From positions 1-64,000 of the forward strand of contig NZ_VFMM01000002.1 of the NCBI RefSeq assembly GCF_006715085.1: 64,000 bases of DNA, given 5' to 3'. The position numbers were made by a program, and so were the translations under genes. The notes beneath the pieces were generated by a model, which saw nothing but the letters and a program-made list of their open reading frames with translations, was not told the DNA's origin and searched no databases. This DNA comes from Kribbella jejuensis (GTDB lineage Bacteria; Actinomycetota; Actinomycetes; Propionibacteriales; Kribbellaceae). Shown in pieces: positions 1-7,687 of this stretch (positions are counted from its first letter, which is position 1; each line of letters starts with the position of its first letter).

Positions 1-534
1 GATCAGGGCGCCTTCGTGGAGTAGGAGGAGGCGGTCGGCCAGTTCGGAGGGGTTGGTGAAGCCGGCGGCTTGGGCCTGGGCTTTGAATTCGGAGCGGGTC
101 CACTGTTTTTGGCCGACGATCACTGGCATTGCGGGGTGGTCGGGTGCGGCCAGTTCGACGCTGGCGTTGATGAAACCGCAGCCGTTGCGGGAGCCGGCCA
201 GCCAGTCCGTGAGTGCTTCGAAGAGAGCCAGGATCACCGCCTCGGGGGTCGCGGGAGCGCGTTCGGCCAGTTGTTCGTCGAGGAAGCGGTGCCAGGCGCG
301 GTCGCGGTCCTCGAGGTACGCGGCGATCAGCTGATCCTTCGAGCCAAAGCGGTCGTACAACGTCTTCTTGGTGACGTCCGCCGCCGCGGCGATCGCGTCG
401 ACGCCGACGGTGCGGATGCCCTGCTCGTAGAACAGGCTCGACGCGGCGGCCAGGATCCGTTCGCCCGCCGGGGTCAGCCGCGGCGCCTCCGGCACCGGGC
501 GGTCCACGAGCAGTCTCATCTGTTGGGCCGGCAT
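1..534 (-). CDS. TetR/AcrR family transcriptional regulator (C-terminus cut by window edge)
   Basis: Reads leftward off the window, so only the first ~178 codons are visible. The N-terminal helix-turn-helix is typical of TetR: an 'AGERILAAA' first helix, then 'VGVDAIAAAADVTKKTLYDRF'-like recognition segments (the TLYDRFGSKDQL part is diagnostic), then a helical ligand domain containing 'NGCGFINASVE', seen in TetR_C_33-type regulators. Two in-frame ATGs exist (534 and 519); 534 is used. The gene is divergent from an EamA exporter 39 bp away, and a 13-bp palindrome covers its own start codon. It therefore probably represses itself and the exporter. Ligand unknown. Confidence 0.9.
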   Translation of the reverse strand, partial: MPAQQMRLLVDRPVPEAPRLTPAGERILAAASSLFYEQGIRTVGVDAIAAAADVTKKTLYDRFGSKDQLIAAYLEDRDRAWHRFLDEQLAERAPATPEAVILALFEALTDWLAGSRNGCGFINASVELAAPDHPAMPVIVGQKQWTRSEFKAQAQAAGFTNPSELADRLLLLHEGALI

Positions 535-545
535 ACTGACAGTAT
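533..545. promoter_or_regulatory. Palindromic operator candidate for the divergent TetR gene
   Basis: ATACTGACAGTAT is a perfect inverted repeat (ATACTG-A-CAGTAT) over the tetR start codon and 28 bp upstream of the exporter ATG. It runs into ACCGACCGGT (547-556), another near-palindromic stretch. Position and symmetry are seen; TetR binding is inferred. Confidence 0.5.
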
Positions 546-573
546 ACCGACCGGTGTGGTTACCGTCGTGGTC

Positions 574-1623
574 ATGAAGGCACTCAGCTTGGCCGCCGGC
601 GCCGGCTTCGTCGTGTTCTGGAGTTGCGGATTCATCGGCGCGCGGTGGGGCACGGAGTACGCGACGGCCTTCGACCTGCTCGCCTGGCGGTTCCTCGCCG
701 CGGGCGCGATCGCGGTCGTGGTGCTGGCGGTACGGCGGCCACGGATCTCCCGGCGCGACCTGGTGACCCAGGTACTGATGGCGTTCCTGACCCAGTTCGT
801 CTATCTCGGCCTGATCTTCACGGGGATCGACCACGGCATCACCGCCGGCGTCACCGCGCTGATCGGTTCGCTTCAGCCGATCCTGATCGCGACCGTCGCG
901 GGTCCACTGCTGGGCGAGCGGGTCAGCCGTGGCCAGTGGCTCGGCCTGTTCCTCGGACTTGTCGGCGTCGGCCTCGTCGTGGCCGACGACCTCAACACGG
1001 CCGCACCGCTGCTGTTCCTGCTTCCTTTCGGCGGCCTGCTCGGCCTAGTGGCCGGGACTGTCCTTGAACGCCGCAGAAGGCCAAGCACAAGCTCTCTCGA
1101 CGCATTGGCCGTACAGAGCATCACGTCGGCTGTCCTCTTCATGGCACTGGCCGCGTCGACCCACAGGCTGACCGTGCCCAACCAGCCGGCCTTCTACGGC
1201 GCAGTCATCTGGCTGGTACTACTGGCGACCGGTGGCGGCTGGGGCCTGTACCTCGTCAACCTCAGACTCTCCGGCGCGACGCGCATCAGTTCACTGCTGT
1301 ACCTCGTTCCGCCGACCACCATGGTCTTCGCGTTCCTGCTGTTCCACGAGACCATCGGAATGCTCGCCGTCGTCGGCATGCTGATTTGTGCGGTCGCCGT
1401 GCTGCGAATCCGGATCGGTGAACAAGTACGCTGCGGGGATGGCGGAACCCCGGTGGCTGAACCAGACAGAGGCCCAGGCCTGGCGCGCATACATCGCGGC
1501 TCAGCGCGTAGTGAGCAGCCGGATCGAGCAGCAGTTGCAACGCGACGCGGGCATCCCGCACACGTACTACGAGATTCTCGTCCGGCTGTCCGAGGCGCCG
1601 GGCAACCGGCTGCGGATGAGTGA
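574..1623 (+). CDS. EamA/DMT-family drug-metabolite transporter with C-terminal overlap into marR
   Basis: Inner-membrane exporter of the 10-TM EamA (RhaT/PecM-like) type with two repeated five-helix halves. The first half begins 'AAGAGFVVFWSCGFIGARW' and carries 'LIGSLQPILIATVAGPLLGE'; the second half ends with 'SSLLYLVPPTTMVFAFLLF'. The transporter is complete by about codon 288 (near 1437). The reading frame has no stop there and continues to TGA at 1621-1623, overlapping the next gene by 185 nt with a polar Arg/Gly/Pro-rich tail unlike a transporter. ATG at 574 is chosen; a GTG at 556 is in frame. It is divergent from tetR and co-directional with marR, so expression is probably under one or both. 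Substrate unknown. Confidence 0.85.
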   Translation: MKALSLAAGAGFVVFWSCGFIGARWGTEYATAFDLLAWRFLAAGAIAVVVLAVRRPRISRRDLVTQVLMAFLTQFVYLGLIFTGIDHGITAGVTALIGSLQPILIATVAGPLLGERVSRGQWLGLFLGLVGVGLVVADDLNTAAPLLFLLPFGGLLGLVAGTVLERRRRPSTSSLDALAVQSITSAVLFMALAASTHRLTVPNQPAFYGAVIWLVLLATGGGWGLYLVNLRLSGATRISSLLYLVPPTTMVFAFLLFHETIGMLAVVGMLICAVAVLRIRIGEQVRCGDGGTPVAEPDRGPGLARIHRGSARSEQPDRAAVATRRGHPAHVLRDSRPAVRGAGQPAADE

Positions 1624-1924
1624 ACTCGCCGTCGCGACCCAAGGCTCCCGCAGCCGGCTCTCGCACGCGGTGAACCGGCTCGAGCAGAACGGCTGGGTGA
1701 AACGCGAAGGCATCGAGTCCGACCGCCGCGGCCAGGTTGCGATCCTGACCGAGTCCGGCCGGCAGAAGCTGATCGACACCGCGCCCGGCCACGTCGAGGA
1801 GGTGCGCAAGTCGATCTTCGACGCACTCACCCCCGAACAGGTCGAGCAGCTGTACGACGTCTGCGCGACGCTGGCGCGGCACTCCGGGGACACCGTCGAC
1901 CGGGCCGCGTGGGAGCGGAACTGA
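1439..1924 (+). CDS. MarR-family transcriptional regulator
   Basis: 161-residue winged-helix repressor. Features seen are the N-terminal dimer helix ('QTEAQAWRAYIAAQRVV'), 'HTYYEILVRLSEAPGNRLRM', the recognition helix 'ATQGSRSRLSHAVNRLE' and the wing 'SDRRGQVAILTESG', all standard MarR landmarks at standard spacing. The start is the ATG giving 'MAEPRWLNQ'; the frame runs further upstream but that part lies inside the exporter gene and has no MarR similarity. It overlaps the 3' end of the EamA gene, which suggests translational coupling and a role in exporter or stress control. Ligand not predictable. Confidence 0.92.
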   Translation: MAEPRWLNQTEAQAWRAYIAAQRVVSSRIEQQLQRDAGIPHTYYEILVRLSEAPGNRLRMSELAVATQGSRSRLSHAVNRLEQNGWVKREGIESDRRGQVAILTESGRQKLIDTAPGHVEEVRKSIFDALTPEQVEQLYDVCATLARHSGDTVDRAAWERN

Positions 1925-1925
1925 G

Positions 1926-3164
1926 ATGAGGCGCCCGGTCGCGCTGCTCGCGCTGACTGCCCTCGCCGTCACCGGCTGCGGTGGCAACGGATCCCGGACC
2001 ACAGCAGGGCCCAGCACCATCCCTTCATCGACAGTGGAGTCGACAACCGCAACGCCTGAAGAGCCAAGTCCGACCGAATCAGAAACCCCGACACCGACAC
2101 TGACACCCACGCCAACGACAGCTCCCAGCTGCGTGGACCAGAAGCTCAAGGCGCTCACCCTCCGCGAGCAGGCCGGCCAGCTGATCATGACGGGCATCAA
2201 CGGCTCCGGTATGACGAAGGCCCAGCGGACCGTCGTACGCCAGCAGAAGTCCGGCGGCGTGTTCCTGGTCGGCAACGGCGGCAGCCTGGCCGCGACGCGG
2301 ACCGCGACGGCAGCAGTCAACGACGCTGCCACTGTCCAGGGCGTCCGCCCGTTCATCGCAGCGGACCAAGAAGGCGGCAAGATCCAGCGGCTCAAAGGAT
2401 CCGGGTTCGACCGCATCCCCGCCGCGACAGTGCAGGGCACGTGGTCGAGTTCGAAGCTCACGACGCAGGCCGAGCAGTGGGGCAGCCAGCTGAAGCAGGC
2501 CGGCGTCAACGTCGACCTCGCGCCGGTCGCAGACGTCGTACCAGCCTCGCTCAAGTCGCAGAACGCCCCGATCGGCCAGCTGGACCGTGAGTACGGCGAC
2601 ACACCCGAGCAGGCCGGGCAAGGCGTCAAAGCGTTCGTACAAGGCATGCGGAACGCCGGGATCGCCACCTCGGTCAAGCACTTCCCGGGGCTCGGCCGCG
2701 TGCGCGGCAACACGGACTTCGCGTCCGGTGTGGCCGACAACGTGACGGTACGTGGCGACGCGGATCTGCAGCCGTTCGCGGACGGGATCGCCGCCGGCAC
2801 GTCGATGGTGATGATCTCGACCGCGACGTACACGAAGATCGACCCGAACAATCGGGCCGTGTTCTCACCGACCGTCATCCAGGGCATGGTCCGTGGCGAC
2901 CTCGGTTGGGGTGGCGTGGTGATCACCGACGACGTCGGCTCGGCGGCAGAGGTGAAGTCGGTACCGGTCGGCGAGCGGGCGACCCGCTTCGTCGCGGCCG
3001 GCGGCGACATCGTCATCAACGCCGAGTCCGGGCTGACCGCGACCATGGTGAGCGCATTGGTCGCCAAAGCGGAGCAGGACAAGTCGTTCGCGGCGAAGCT
3101 GACGAGTAGCGTGCGGCGTGTGCTGAGCCTCAAACAGGACTACGGCCTCGTGAGCTGCGGATGA
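1926..3164 (+). CDS. Lipoprotein with glycoside hydrolase family 3 N-terminal (NagZ-like) domain
   Basis: 412 residues. The signal peptide ends in a lipobox (AVTGC, Cys18), then a Ser/Thr/Pro-rich linker to about residue 60, then a GH3 (beta/alpha)8 domain. 'KALTLREQAGQLIM', 'IAADQEGGKIQRL' and 'KHFPGLG' (from Lys251) are GH3/NagZ hallmarks, and 'ITDD' at 333-336 aligns with the nucleophile strand. The loop after KHFPGLG, which in NagZ carries the Asp-His general acid/base pair (D-S-H), reads 'GNTDFAS' with no His. So it may be slow, use another acid, or only bind. A surface-anchored role in peptidoglycan or glycan turnover is inferred. The stop overlaps the next start (ATGA). Confidence 0.85.
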   Translation: MRRPVALLALTALAVTGCGGNGSRTTAGPSTIPSSTVESTTATPEEPSPTESETPTPTLTPTPTTAPSCVDQKLKALTLREQAGQLIMTGINGSGMTKAQRTVVRQQKSGGVFLVGNGGSLAATRTATAAVNDAATVQGVRPFIAADQEGGKIQRLKGSGFDRIPAATVQGTWSSSKLTTQAEQWGSQLKQAGVNVDLAPVADVVPASLKSQNAPIGQLDREYGDTPEQAGQGVKAFVQGMRNAGIATSVKHFPGLGRVRGNTDFASGVADNVTVRGDADLQPFADGIAAGTSMVMISTATYTKIDPNNRAVFSPTVIQGMVRGDLGWGGVVITDDVGSAAEVKSVPVGERATRFVAAGGDIVINAESGLTATMVSALVAKAEQDKSFAAKLTSSVRRVLSLKQDYGLVSCG

Positions 3165-3496
3165 GCGAGGAAGAGGAGCCGGACTACCGGTTCACCCTCG
3201 CGAACGAGCGCACCTACCTGGCGTACCTGCGAACCTCGCTCGCCTGCTACGCAGGCGGCCTGTCCGCCGTGCAGTTCCTCGACCTCGGTCCGGACCGCTG
3301 GCCGGCCCGGATCATCGGCATTGTGCTGGTCCTGACCGGGATCATCACCACGGCCGGCGCGTTCCGCCGCTGGCAGCTCAACCTGTCCGCGATCCGCCGC
3401 GGCGGCGCTCTGCCCGCGAGCCGGCTCCCGCTGATGCTCGGAGCAACGATCGCGACCGTGGGCCTGATCGGCTTGCTGTTCTCCCTCTGGCGATAA
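3161..3496 (+). CDS. DUF202 (YidH-like) membrane protein
   Basis: 111 residues. DUF202 signature 'RFTLANERTYLAYLRTSLA' at the N-terminus followed by three hydrophobic helices (about 30-45, 55-75 and 92-110). It starts inside the stop of the GH3 lipoprotein gene (ATGA), so the two are translationally coupled. Function of the family is unknown; YidH/YidG proteins are small inner-membrane proteins usually encoded in pairs, as here. Confidence 0.88.
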   Translation: MSEEEEPDYRFTLANERTYLAYLRTSLACYAGGLSAVQFLDLGPDRWPARIIGIVLVLTGIITTAGAFRRWQLNLSAIRRGGALPASRLPLMLGATIATVGLIGLLFSLWR

Positions 3497-3498
3497 CT

Positions 3499-3813
3499 GT
3501 GGCGATGAGCACACCCGATCCAGGGCGTCAGCCGGAGCGCACACTGCTGGCGTGGCGCCGTACCGCTCTGGGTTTGATTGCCAACGGCGCCCTCTTGCTC
3601 GCCTCGGGTCACGGTTCGTCACAAGTCCGGACCGGGCTCGGAATCGTCGTTCTCGTGCTGTCATTGGGCTGCTGGACCGCGGTCAGCGCCGTCTACCGCC
3701 GGACGAAAGGTGGCGCGGTACATGCCCTCGGCCACCAGCACGTACTGCGGGTCGCAGCCGGTCTCGTGCTGGTTGTCGGCCTTTTCGACCTGTACGCCGT
3801 GATCACCCGATGA
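3499..3813 (+). CDS. DUF202 (YidG-like) membrane protein
   Basis: 104 residues from GTG 3499 (ATG at 3505 also in frame). It carries the short DUF202 motif 'QPERTLLAWRRTALGLIANGA' and three hydrophobic helices. It begins 2 nt after the first DUF202 gene, the usual YidH-YidG tandem. The pair follows a GH3 lipoprotein, so an envelope role is plausible but unproven. No RNA terminator is obvious downstream. Confidence 0.85.
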   Translation: MAMSTPDPGRQPERTLLAWRRTALGLIANGALLLASGHGSSQVRTGLGIVVLVLSLGCWTAVSAVYRRTKGGAVHALGHQHVLRVAAGLVLVVGLFDLYAVITR

Positions 3814-3952
3814 AACCGATCGGTCACCAAGTGTGCCCAAGGAGGGAGCCGAGTTCATAACGACGCGATACGTTGACCAGGCGGATGCCGCGTCAGCGGT
3901 CCGTTCCCCCTAGCATGTTCACGGTTTGTCCCTCGTTCACCCGGAGCTTGAA

Positions 3953-4585
3953 GTGCCGTTACGTCTGCGTCCGAACGACCCGACGTTCTACGACCTTTTC
4001 ACCGAATCCGCCAACCACCTCGTCGACGGTGCGCGGATCCTCGCGGAGTTGCTCGGCAGTACGGCGGGAACCGGGCTGGCCTCGAGCCACTCGATCGCCG
4101 CCCAGATGAAGGACGCCGAACACGCGGCCGACGAGACCACGCACTCGATCATCCGCAGGGTCAACTCGACCTTCGTGACGCCGTTCGACCGCGAGGACAT
4201 CTACCGGCTGGCCTCCGACCTCGACGACGTCATGGACTTCATGGAGGAGGCGGTCGACACCATCCACCTCTTCAACCTCGACAAGCTGCCGGAGGAGGTC
4301 GCCGAGCAGATCGAGGTGCTCCAGCGGGCCGCCCAGCTGACCGCGGAGACGATGCCGCGGCTGCGCACGATGAAGGACCTGGCGGAGTACTGGATCGAGA
4401 TCAACCGGCTGGAGAACACCGGTGACGCGGTCCACCGGCGAGTGATCGCCAAGCTGTTCAGTGGCGAGTACGAGGCGCTGACGGTGATGAAGCTGAAGAC
4501 CGTGGTCGACCTGCTGGAGGCGGCGATCGACGCCTTCGAGCACGTCGCCAACACGGTCGAGCAGATCGCCGTCAAGGAGAGCTGA
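3953..4585 (+). CDS. DUF47 / PhoU-divergent phosphate transport regulator
   Basis: 210 residues, all-helical, PhoU-like. 'PNDPTFYDLFTESANHL' opens the DUF47 fold. 'EHAADETTHSIIRRVNSTFVTPFDREDIYRL' region motifs (E-H-A-D-x3-H and T-P-x-D-R-E-D) are the family metal-binding/PhoU signatures. The frame extends up to a TTG at 3926, but GTG 3953 is preferred because GGAG sits 6 nt before it and the protein then starts 'PLRLRPND' as homologues do. The gene ends 2 nt before a PiT transporter gene. DUF47-PiT pairs are standard, and the protein is thought to modulate the carrier at the membrane. Confidence 0.93.
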   Translation: MPLRLRPNDPTFYDLFTESANHLVDGARILAELLGSTAGTGLASSHSIAAQMKDAEHAADETTHSIIRRVNSTFVTPFDREDIYRLASDLDDVMDFMEEAVDTIHLFNLDKLPEEVAEQIEVLQRAAQLTAETMPRLRTMKDLAEYWIEINRLENTGDAVHRRVIAKLFSGEYEALTVMKLKTVVDLLEAAIDAFEHVANTVEQIAVKES

Positions 4586-4587
4586 GC

Positions 4588-5586
4588 GTGGAGCTCACGC
4601 TCGTCATCGCCGTCGTCGTCATCGCGCTCGCGTTCGACTACACCAACGGCTTCCACGACGCCGCCAACGCGATCGCGACGTCGGTGTCCACCCGGGCGCT
4701 GACACCGCGGGTGGCGCTGCTGATGGCTGCCGCGTGCAACTTCCTCGGCGCGCTGGCCGGTACCGAGGTCGCCGAGACGATCGGCAAGGGCATCATCGCC
4801 ACGCCGGCCGGGCAACACGGCCTGGTGGTCGTGATCGCGGCGCTGATCGGCGCCATCACCTGGAACCTGATCACCTGGTACTTCGGTCTGCCGAGCTCGT
4901 CCTCGCACGCGCTGATCGGCGGTCTGGTGGGTGCCGGTCTGGCCTCCAGCAGTGTGGTTCTGTGGTCCGGGATCGTCGACAAGGTTGTGATCCCGATGGT
5001 GCTGTCACCGGCCGTCGGCTTCCTAGGCGCGTTCCTGCTGATGCTCGCGATCCTGTGGCTGTTCCGGCGCCGGAACCCGGGCAAGACCACCCGCGGCTTC
5101 CGGATGGCGCAGTCGCTGTCCGCGGCCGCGATGGCGCTCGGCCACGGCCTGCAGGACGCGCAGAAGACGATGGGTGTCATCTTCCTCGCGCTGCTCACCA
5201 CCGGACATGTCCAGAAGGGCGACGGCATCCCGCTCTGGGTGAAGATCTCCGCCGCGACCGCGATCTCGCTCGGCACGTACTCGGGCGGCTGGCGGATCAT
5301 GCGTACCCTGGGCCGCCGGATCATCCACCTCGACCCGGCCCGCGGTTTCGCCTCCGAGGCCGTGTCCGCGGTCGTGCTCTACGTGATGGCGATCGGCCTG
5401 CACGCCCCGGTCTCGACCACCCACACGATCACCTCGGCGGTGATGGGCGCCGGCGCGACCAAGCGGTTGTCCGCGGTCCGCTGGGGTGTCGCGAAGGGCA
5501 TCGTGACCGCCTGGGTCCTGACCATCCCGGCGGCCGGCATCGTCGCGGCCGGCGTCTACGGTCTGGTCCATCTGATCCTGGAGTGA
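4588..5586 (+). CDS. pitA: Inorganic phosphate transporter, PiT family (first copy)
   Basis: 332 residues, GTG start. The PiT signature appears twice: 'FDYTNGFHDAANAIATSV' near the N-terminus and 'GLHAPVSTTHTITSAVMGAG' in the second half. 'WYFGLPSSSSHALIGGLVGAG' is the other conserved PiT block. About ten hydrophobic helices. It takes up phosphate, usually as a metal-phosphate complex, driven by the proton gradient, at lower affinity than Pst. It is paired with the DUF47 gene just upstream. I recall the same DUF47-pit order for Streptomyces pitH1. Confidence 0.95.
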   Translation: MELTLVIAVVVIALAFDYTNGFHDAANAIATSVSTRALTPRVALLMAAACNFLGALAGTEVAETIGKGIIATPAGQHGLVVVIAALIGAITWNLITWYFGLPSSSSHALIGGLVGAGLASSSVVLWSGIVDKVVIPMVLSPAVGFLGAFLLMLAILWLFRRRNPGKTTRGFRMAQSLSAAAMALGHGLQDAQKTMGVIFLALLTTGHVQKGDGIPLWVKISAATAISLGTYSGGWRIMRTLGRRIIHLDPARGFASEAVSAVVLYVMAIGLHAPVSTTHTITSAVMGAGATKRLSAVRWGVAKGIVTAWVLTIPAAGIVAAGVYGLVHLILE

Positions 5587-5599
5587 ACTCACAGATTCG

Positions 5600-5621
5600 G
5601 TTCATTCAGAATTCACTCACC
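5600..5621 (+). promoter_or_regulatory. PHO-box-like direct repeat before the second pit gene
   Basis: GTTCATT and ATTCACT are spaced exactly 11 bp (5600 and 5611) and followed by CACC. Actinobacterial PhoP binds 11-bp direct repeat units with core GTTCACC; each copy here matches 5 of 7. It lies 53 bp upstream of the ATG. A role in phosphate-dependent control is inferred. Confidence 0.5.
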
Positions 5622-5673
5622 GAGCCTACGGTCGATCGAGCCTGCTGATCGTCCGCCTAGGGAAGTGATCGCG

Positions 5674-6810
5674 ATGGACCTGTCGTTCCTCGTCGTCGTG
5701 GTGATCGTCACCGCGTTGGTGTTCGACTTCACCAACGGGTTCCACGACACGGCAAATGCGATGGCGACGTCGATCGCCACCGGCGCACTGCGGCCGAAGG
5801 TCGCGGTCGCCGTCTCCGCGGTGCTGAACCTGGTCGGCGCGTTCGTCTCGACGGAGGTGGCCAAGACGATCTCCAGCGGCATCGTCGACGACGCCAAGGT
5901 GACCGTGCCGGTGATCTTCGGCGGCCTGGTCGGCGCGATCCTCTGGAACCTGCTGACCTGGTACTTCGGTCTCCCGAGCTCCTCGTCGCACGCGCTCTTC
6001 GGCGGCCTGATCGGCGCCACCTGGATCGCGTCCGGGAGCAGCGCGGTCCATTTCGCCACCGTCGTGCAGAAGATCATCGTCCCGGCCGTCGCGGCCCCGC
6101 TCGTGGCCGGTGCGGTCGCGCTGCTCGGCACCTTCCTGGCGTACAAGATCACCGCGCGGTCCCGGGAGAAGACGGTCGAGGACGGGTTCCGGGTCGGCCA
6201 GATCGCGTCCGCGTCGCTGGTCTCGCTCGCGCACGGTACCGGTGACGCGCAGAAGACGATGGGTGTCATCACGCTGGTACTGATCACCTCCGGCAGCCTG
6301 CACTCCGGCGCGCGGCCGCCGCTCTGGGTGATCCTGGCGGCCGGTACGGCGATCGCGCTGGGCACGTACCTCGGCGGCTGGCGGATCATCCGGACGATGG
6401 GCAAGGGCCTGGCCGAGATCGAGTCGCCGCAGGGCTTCTCCGCGGAGACCAGCTCGACCTCGGTGCTGCTGATCTCGTCGCACCTCGGGTTCCCGCTGTC
6501 CACCACGCAGGTCTGCTCCGGCAGCATCCTCGGCGCCGGGCTGGGCAAGCGGCTGGCCGAGGTGCGCTGGACCGTCGCCGGCCGGATGGCCGTCGCCTGG
6601 CTGCTCACGCTGCCGGCCGCCGCCATCGTCGGTGCGCTGGCCGGTGAGGTCGCCGACTCCGGCAACACCGGCGTCGCGATCATCGCCGTACTCGCGGTCG
6701 CGGCCGGTGGCGCTATCTACGCCGCGTCCCGGCGCCGCCCGGTGACGTCGGACAACGTCAACGAGTACCCGAGCGCCGCACCCGCGGCGGCAGCGCCCGC
6801 GGCGGTCTGA
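5674..6810 (+). CDS. Inorganic phosphate transporter, PiT family (second copy)
   Basis: 378 residues. Same PiT signatures as the upstream paralogue: 'FDFTNGFHDTANAMATS', 'WYFGLPSSSSHALFGGLIGA', and a C-terminal 'GFPLSTTQVCSGSILGAGLG'. The C-terminus ends in a short Ala-rich tail. ATG 5674 is chosen over GTG 5665 because the protein then aligns with the first copy and AGGGA is about 10 nt upstream. It is separated from the first pit gene by 87 bp containing a PHO-box-like repeat, and followed by a 77-residue membrane protein. Two PiT carriers with different control are typical of actinomycetes; in Streptomyces the pitH2 operon responds to PhoP. Confidence 0.94.
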   Translation: MDLSFLVVVVIVTALVFDFTNGFHDTANAMATSIATGALRPKVAVAVSAVLNLVGAFVSTEVAKTISSGIVDDAKVTVPVIFGGLVGAILWNLLTWYFGLPSSSSHALFGGLIGATWIASGSSAVHFATVVQKIIVPAVAAPLVAGAVALLGTFLAYKITARSREKTVEDGFRVGQIASASLVSLAHGTGDAQKTMGVITLVLITSGSLHSGARPPLWVILAAGTAIALGTYLGGWRIIRTMGKGLAEIESPQGFSAETSSTSVLLISSHLGFPLSTTQVCSGSILGAGLGKRLAEVRWTVAGRMAVAWLLTLPAAAIVGALAGEVADSGNTGVAIIAVLAVAAGGAIYAASRRRPVTSDNVNEYPSAAPAAAAPAAV

Positions 6811-6823
6811 GAGGAGTACGGCG

Positions 6824-7057
6824 ATGCACATCAACTGGAGTGCCCTCGGTGAGGTCGCACTGGTCAGCCTGATCTTCGGCGTCGGCCTGGCGGTGCTTTT
6901 CGCGTTCGGAGTGACCGCGATGTCACGGCGCGCCGTGGCGATCGACGAGAAGCGGCAGCCGTCCGCCGTGGACACGGGCGTCGCCGCGCTGTGCTTCGCG
7001 GGCTGCCTGGCCGCCGTGCTCTACGGGCTGTACCTGATCATCCCGCAGTTCCACTAG
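6824..7057 (+). CDS. Small two-TM membrane protein linked to the PiT transporter
   Basis: 77 residues with two hydrophobic helices (about 8-30 and 51-73) separated by a basic/acidic loop 'SRRAVAIDEKRQPS'. GAGGAG lies 9 nt before the ATG, and the gene is 13 nt after the second pit gene, so they are one transcript. A small membrane protein in this position is conserved in actinomycetes as far as I remember (Streptomyces pitH2 neighbour). Its molecular role is unknown; a subunit or modulator of the carrier is possible. Confidence 0.85.
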   Translation: MHINWSALGEVALVSLIFGVGLAVLFAFGVTAMSRRAVAIDEKRQPSAVDTGVAALCFAGCLAAVLYGLYLIIPQFH

Positions 7058-7064
7058 GAATCGG

Positions 7065-7589
7065 TCAGCGGTTCCAGCGGCGTACGGCCTTGGCGACATC
7101 CTTGGTACGGATGGAGCCGAGGTTGTACTCCCAGGCGGCCAGGAGGCGGTCGCCGAGAACCTCTGCGTCCAGGAACGTGCGGGGGCGTACGGCGACGGCC
7201 CAGGTGGCCGCTACGGCGTGCCCCTGCTGGTGCAGCAGATGATCGACGGTCGCCTCGATCCGGGCCTTCTGGTCGCTGTCCAGACCGTCCGTGGCCCATT
7301 CCTGGAGTAGCCGGGTGTCGTCGGCCGTCATCCGGGCCAGGTAGGTCAGCGGCCCCCGCCAGAAGCCCTTACGGCCGATGCTGTCCAACGTCTCCAGCGG
7401 GAACCAGCCGTTCTGGTTGCGCCGGCCGTTCACCGCGGACTCCACCTCGCGGGCCCGATCCGCGCTCAGACCCCGGATCGCCCAGTCGACGAAGTACGCG
7501 CCGGCATCCGGAATGTGCTCGGCCACGTGCGGCGCCGGTGTCAGCGCACCGGGCTCGAAGAGATGCAGCTCTTCCGGTGTATCGAACAA
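7065..7589 (-). CDS. Unknown protein with an internal repeat
   Basis: 174 residues from TTG 7589; no better ATG or GTG in frame, so the start is uncertain. No signal peptide or membrane helix; mixed acidic/basic and Trp-rich ('WFPLETLD', 'WRGPLTYL', 'WAVAVRPR'). Two segments look duplicated: 'VDWAIRGLSADRAREVES' and 'LQEWATDGLDSDQKARIEA' share W-A-x-x-G-L-x-x-D-x5-E spacing, suggesting two helical repeats. It is downstream of the plsC gene on the same strand, separated by 116 nt that can fold extensively. I do not recognise the family. Confidence 0.7.
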   Translation of the reverse strand: MFDTPEELHLFEPGALTPAPHVAEHIPDAGAYFVDWAIRGLSADRAREVESAVNGRRNQNGWFPLETLDSIGRKGFWRGPLTYLARMTADDTRLLQEWATDGLDSDQKARIEATVDHLLHQQGHAVAATWAVAVRPRTFLDAEVLGDRLLAAWEYNLGSIRTKDVAKAVRRWNR

Positions 7590-7610
7590 GGACCCGCCCC
7601 CGCCTGCTCT

Positions 7611-7687
7611 GGTACGCGAGCCACCCCGGTCGCCCGCTGCACAGGGACCCCCCAGGTTCCTGCTTCGTCAACGAAGGCTTTCGTACC
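7611..7687 (-). ncRNA. Candidate structured 5' leader RNA (unassigned class)
   Basis: Read on the minus strand, GGTACG at the 5' end pairs with CGTACC at the 3' end, and AGCC pairs with GGCT just inside. The interior holds a perfect CTTCGT-TG-ACGAAG hairpin and CAGG-AA-CCTG, then a G-rich arm. It lies in the 116-nt gap between plsC and the 174-residue gene. It is 77 nt long and cloverleaf-sized but has no GTTCRA T-loop, so it is not a tRNA. It matches no riboswitch class I can name. Confidence 0.4.

Noticed and set aside
1286..3133. A 615-codon open frame on the minus strand opposite the GH3 lipoprotein
   Set aside because: High-GC antisense artefact: low-complexity Ser/Pro/Arg translation, no domains, while the plus strand has a full lipoprotein fold.
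3921..3940. PHO box before the DUF47-pit operon
   Set aside because: Two GTTCAC cores are present but spaced 18 bp, not 11 or 22, and they overlap the ribosome-binding region; too weak to list.
7611..7687. The 77-nt folded segment as a tRNA
   Set aside because: Size and closing stem fit, but the T-loop GTTCRA and an anticodon arm are missing on both strands.
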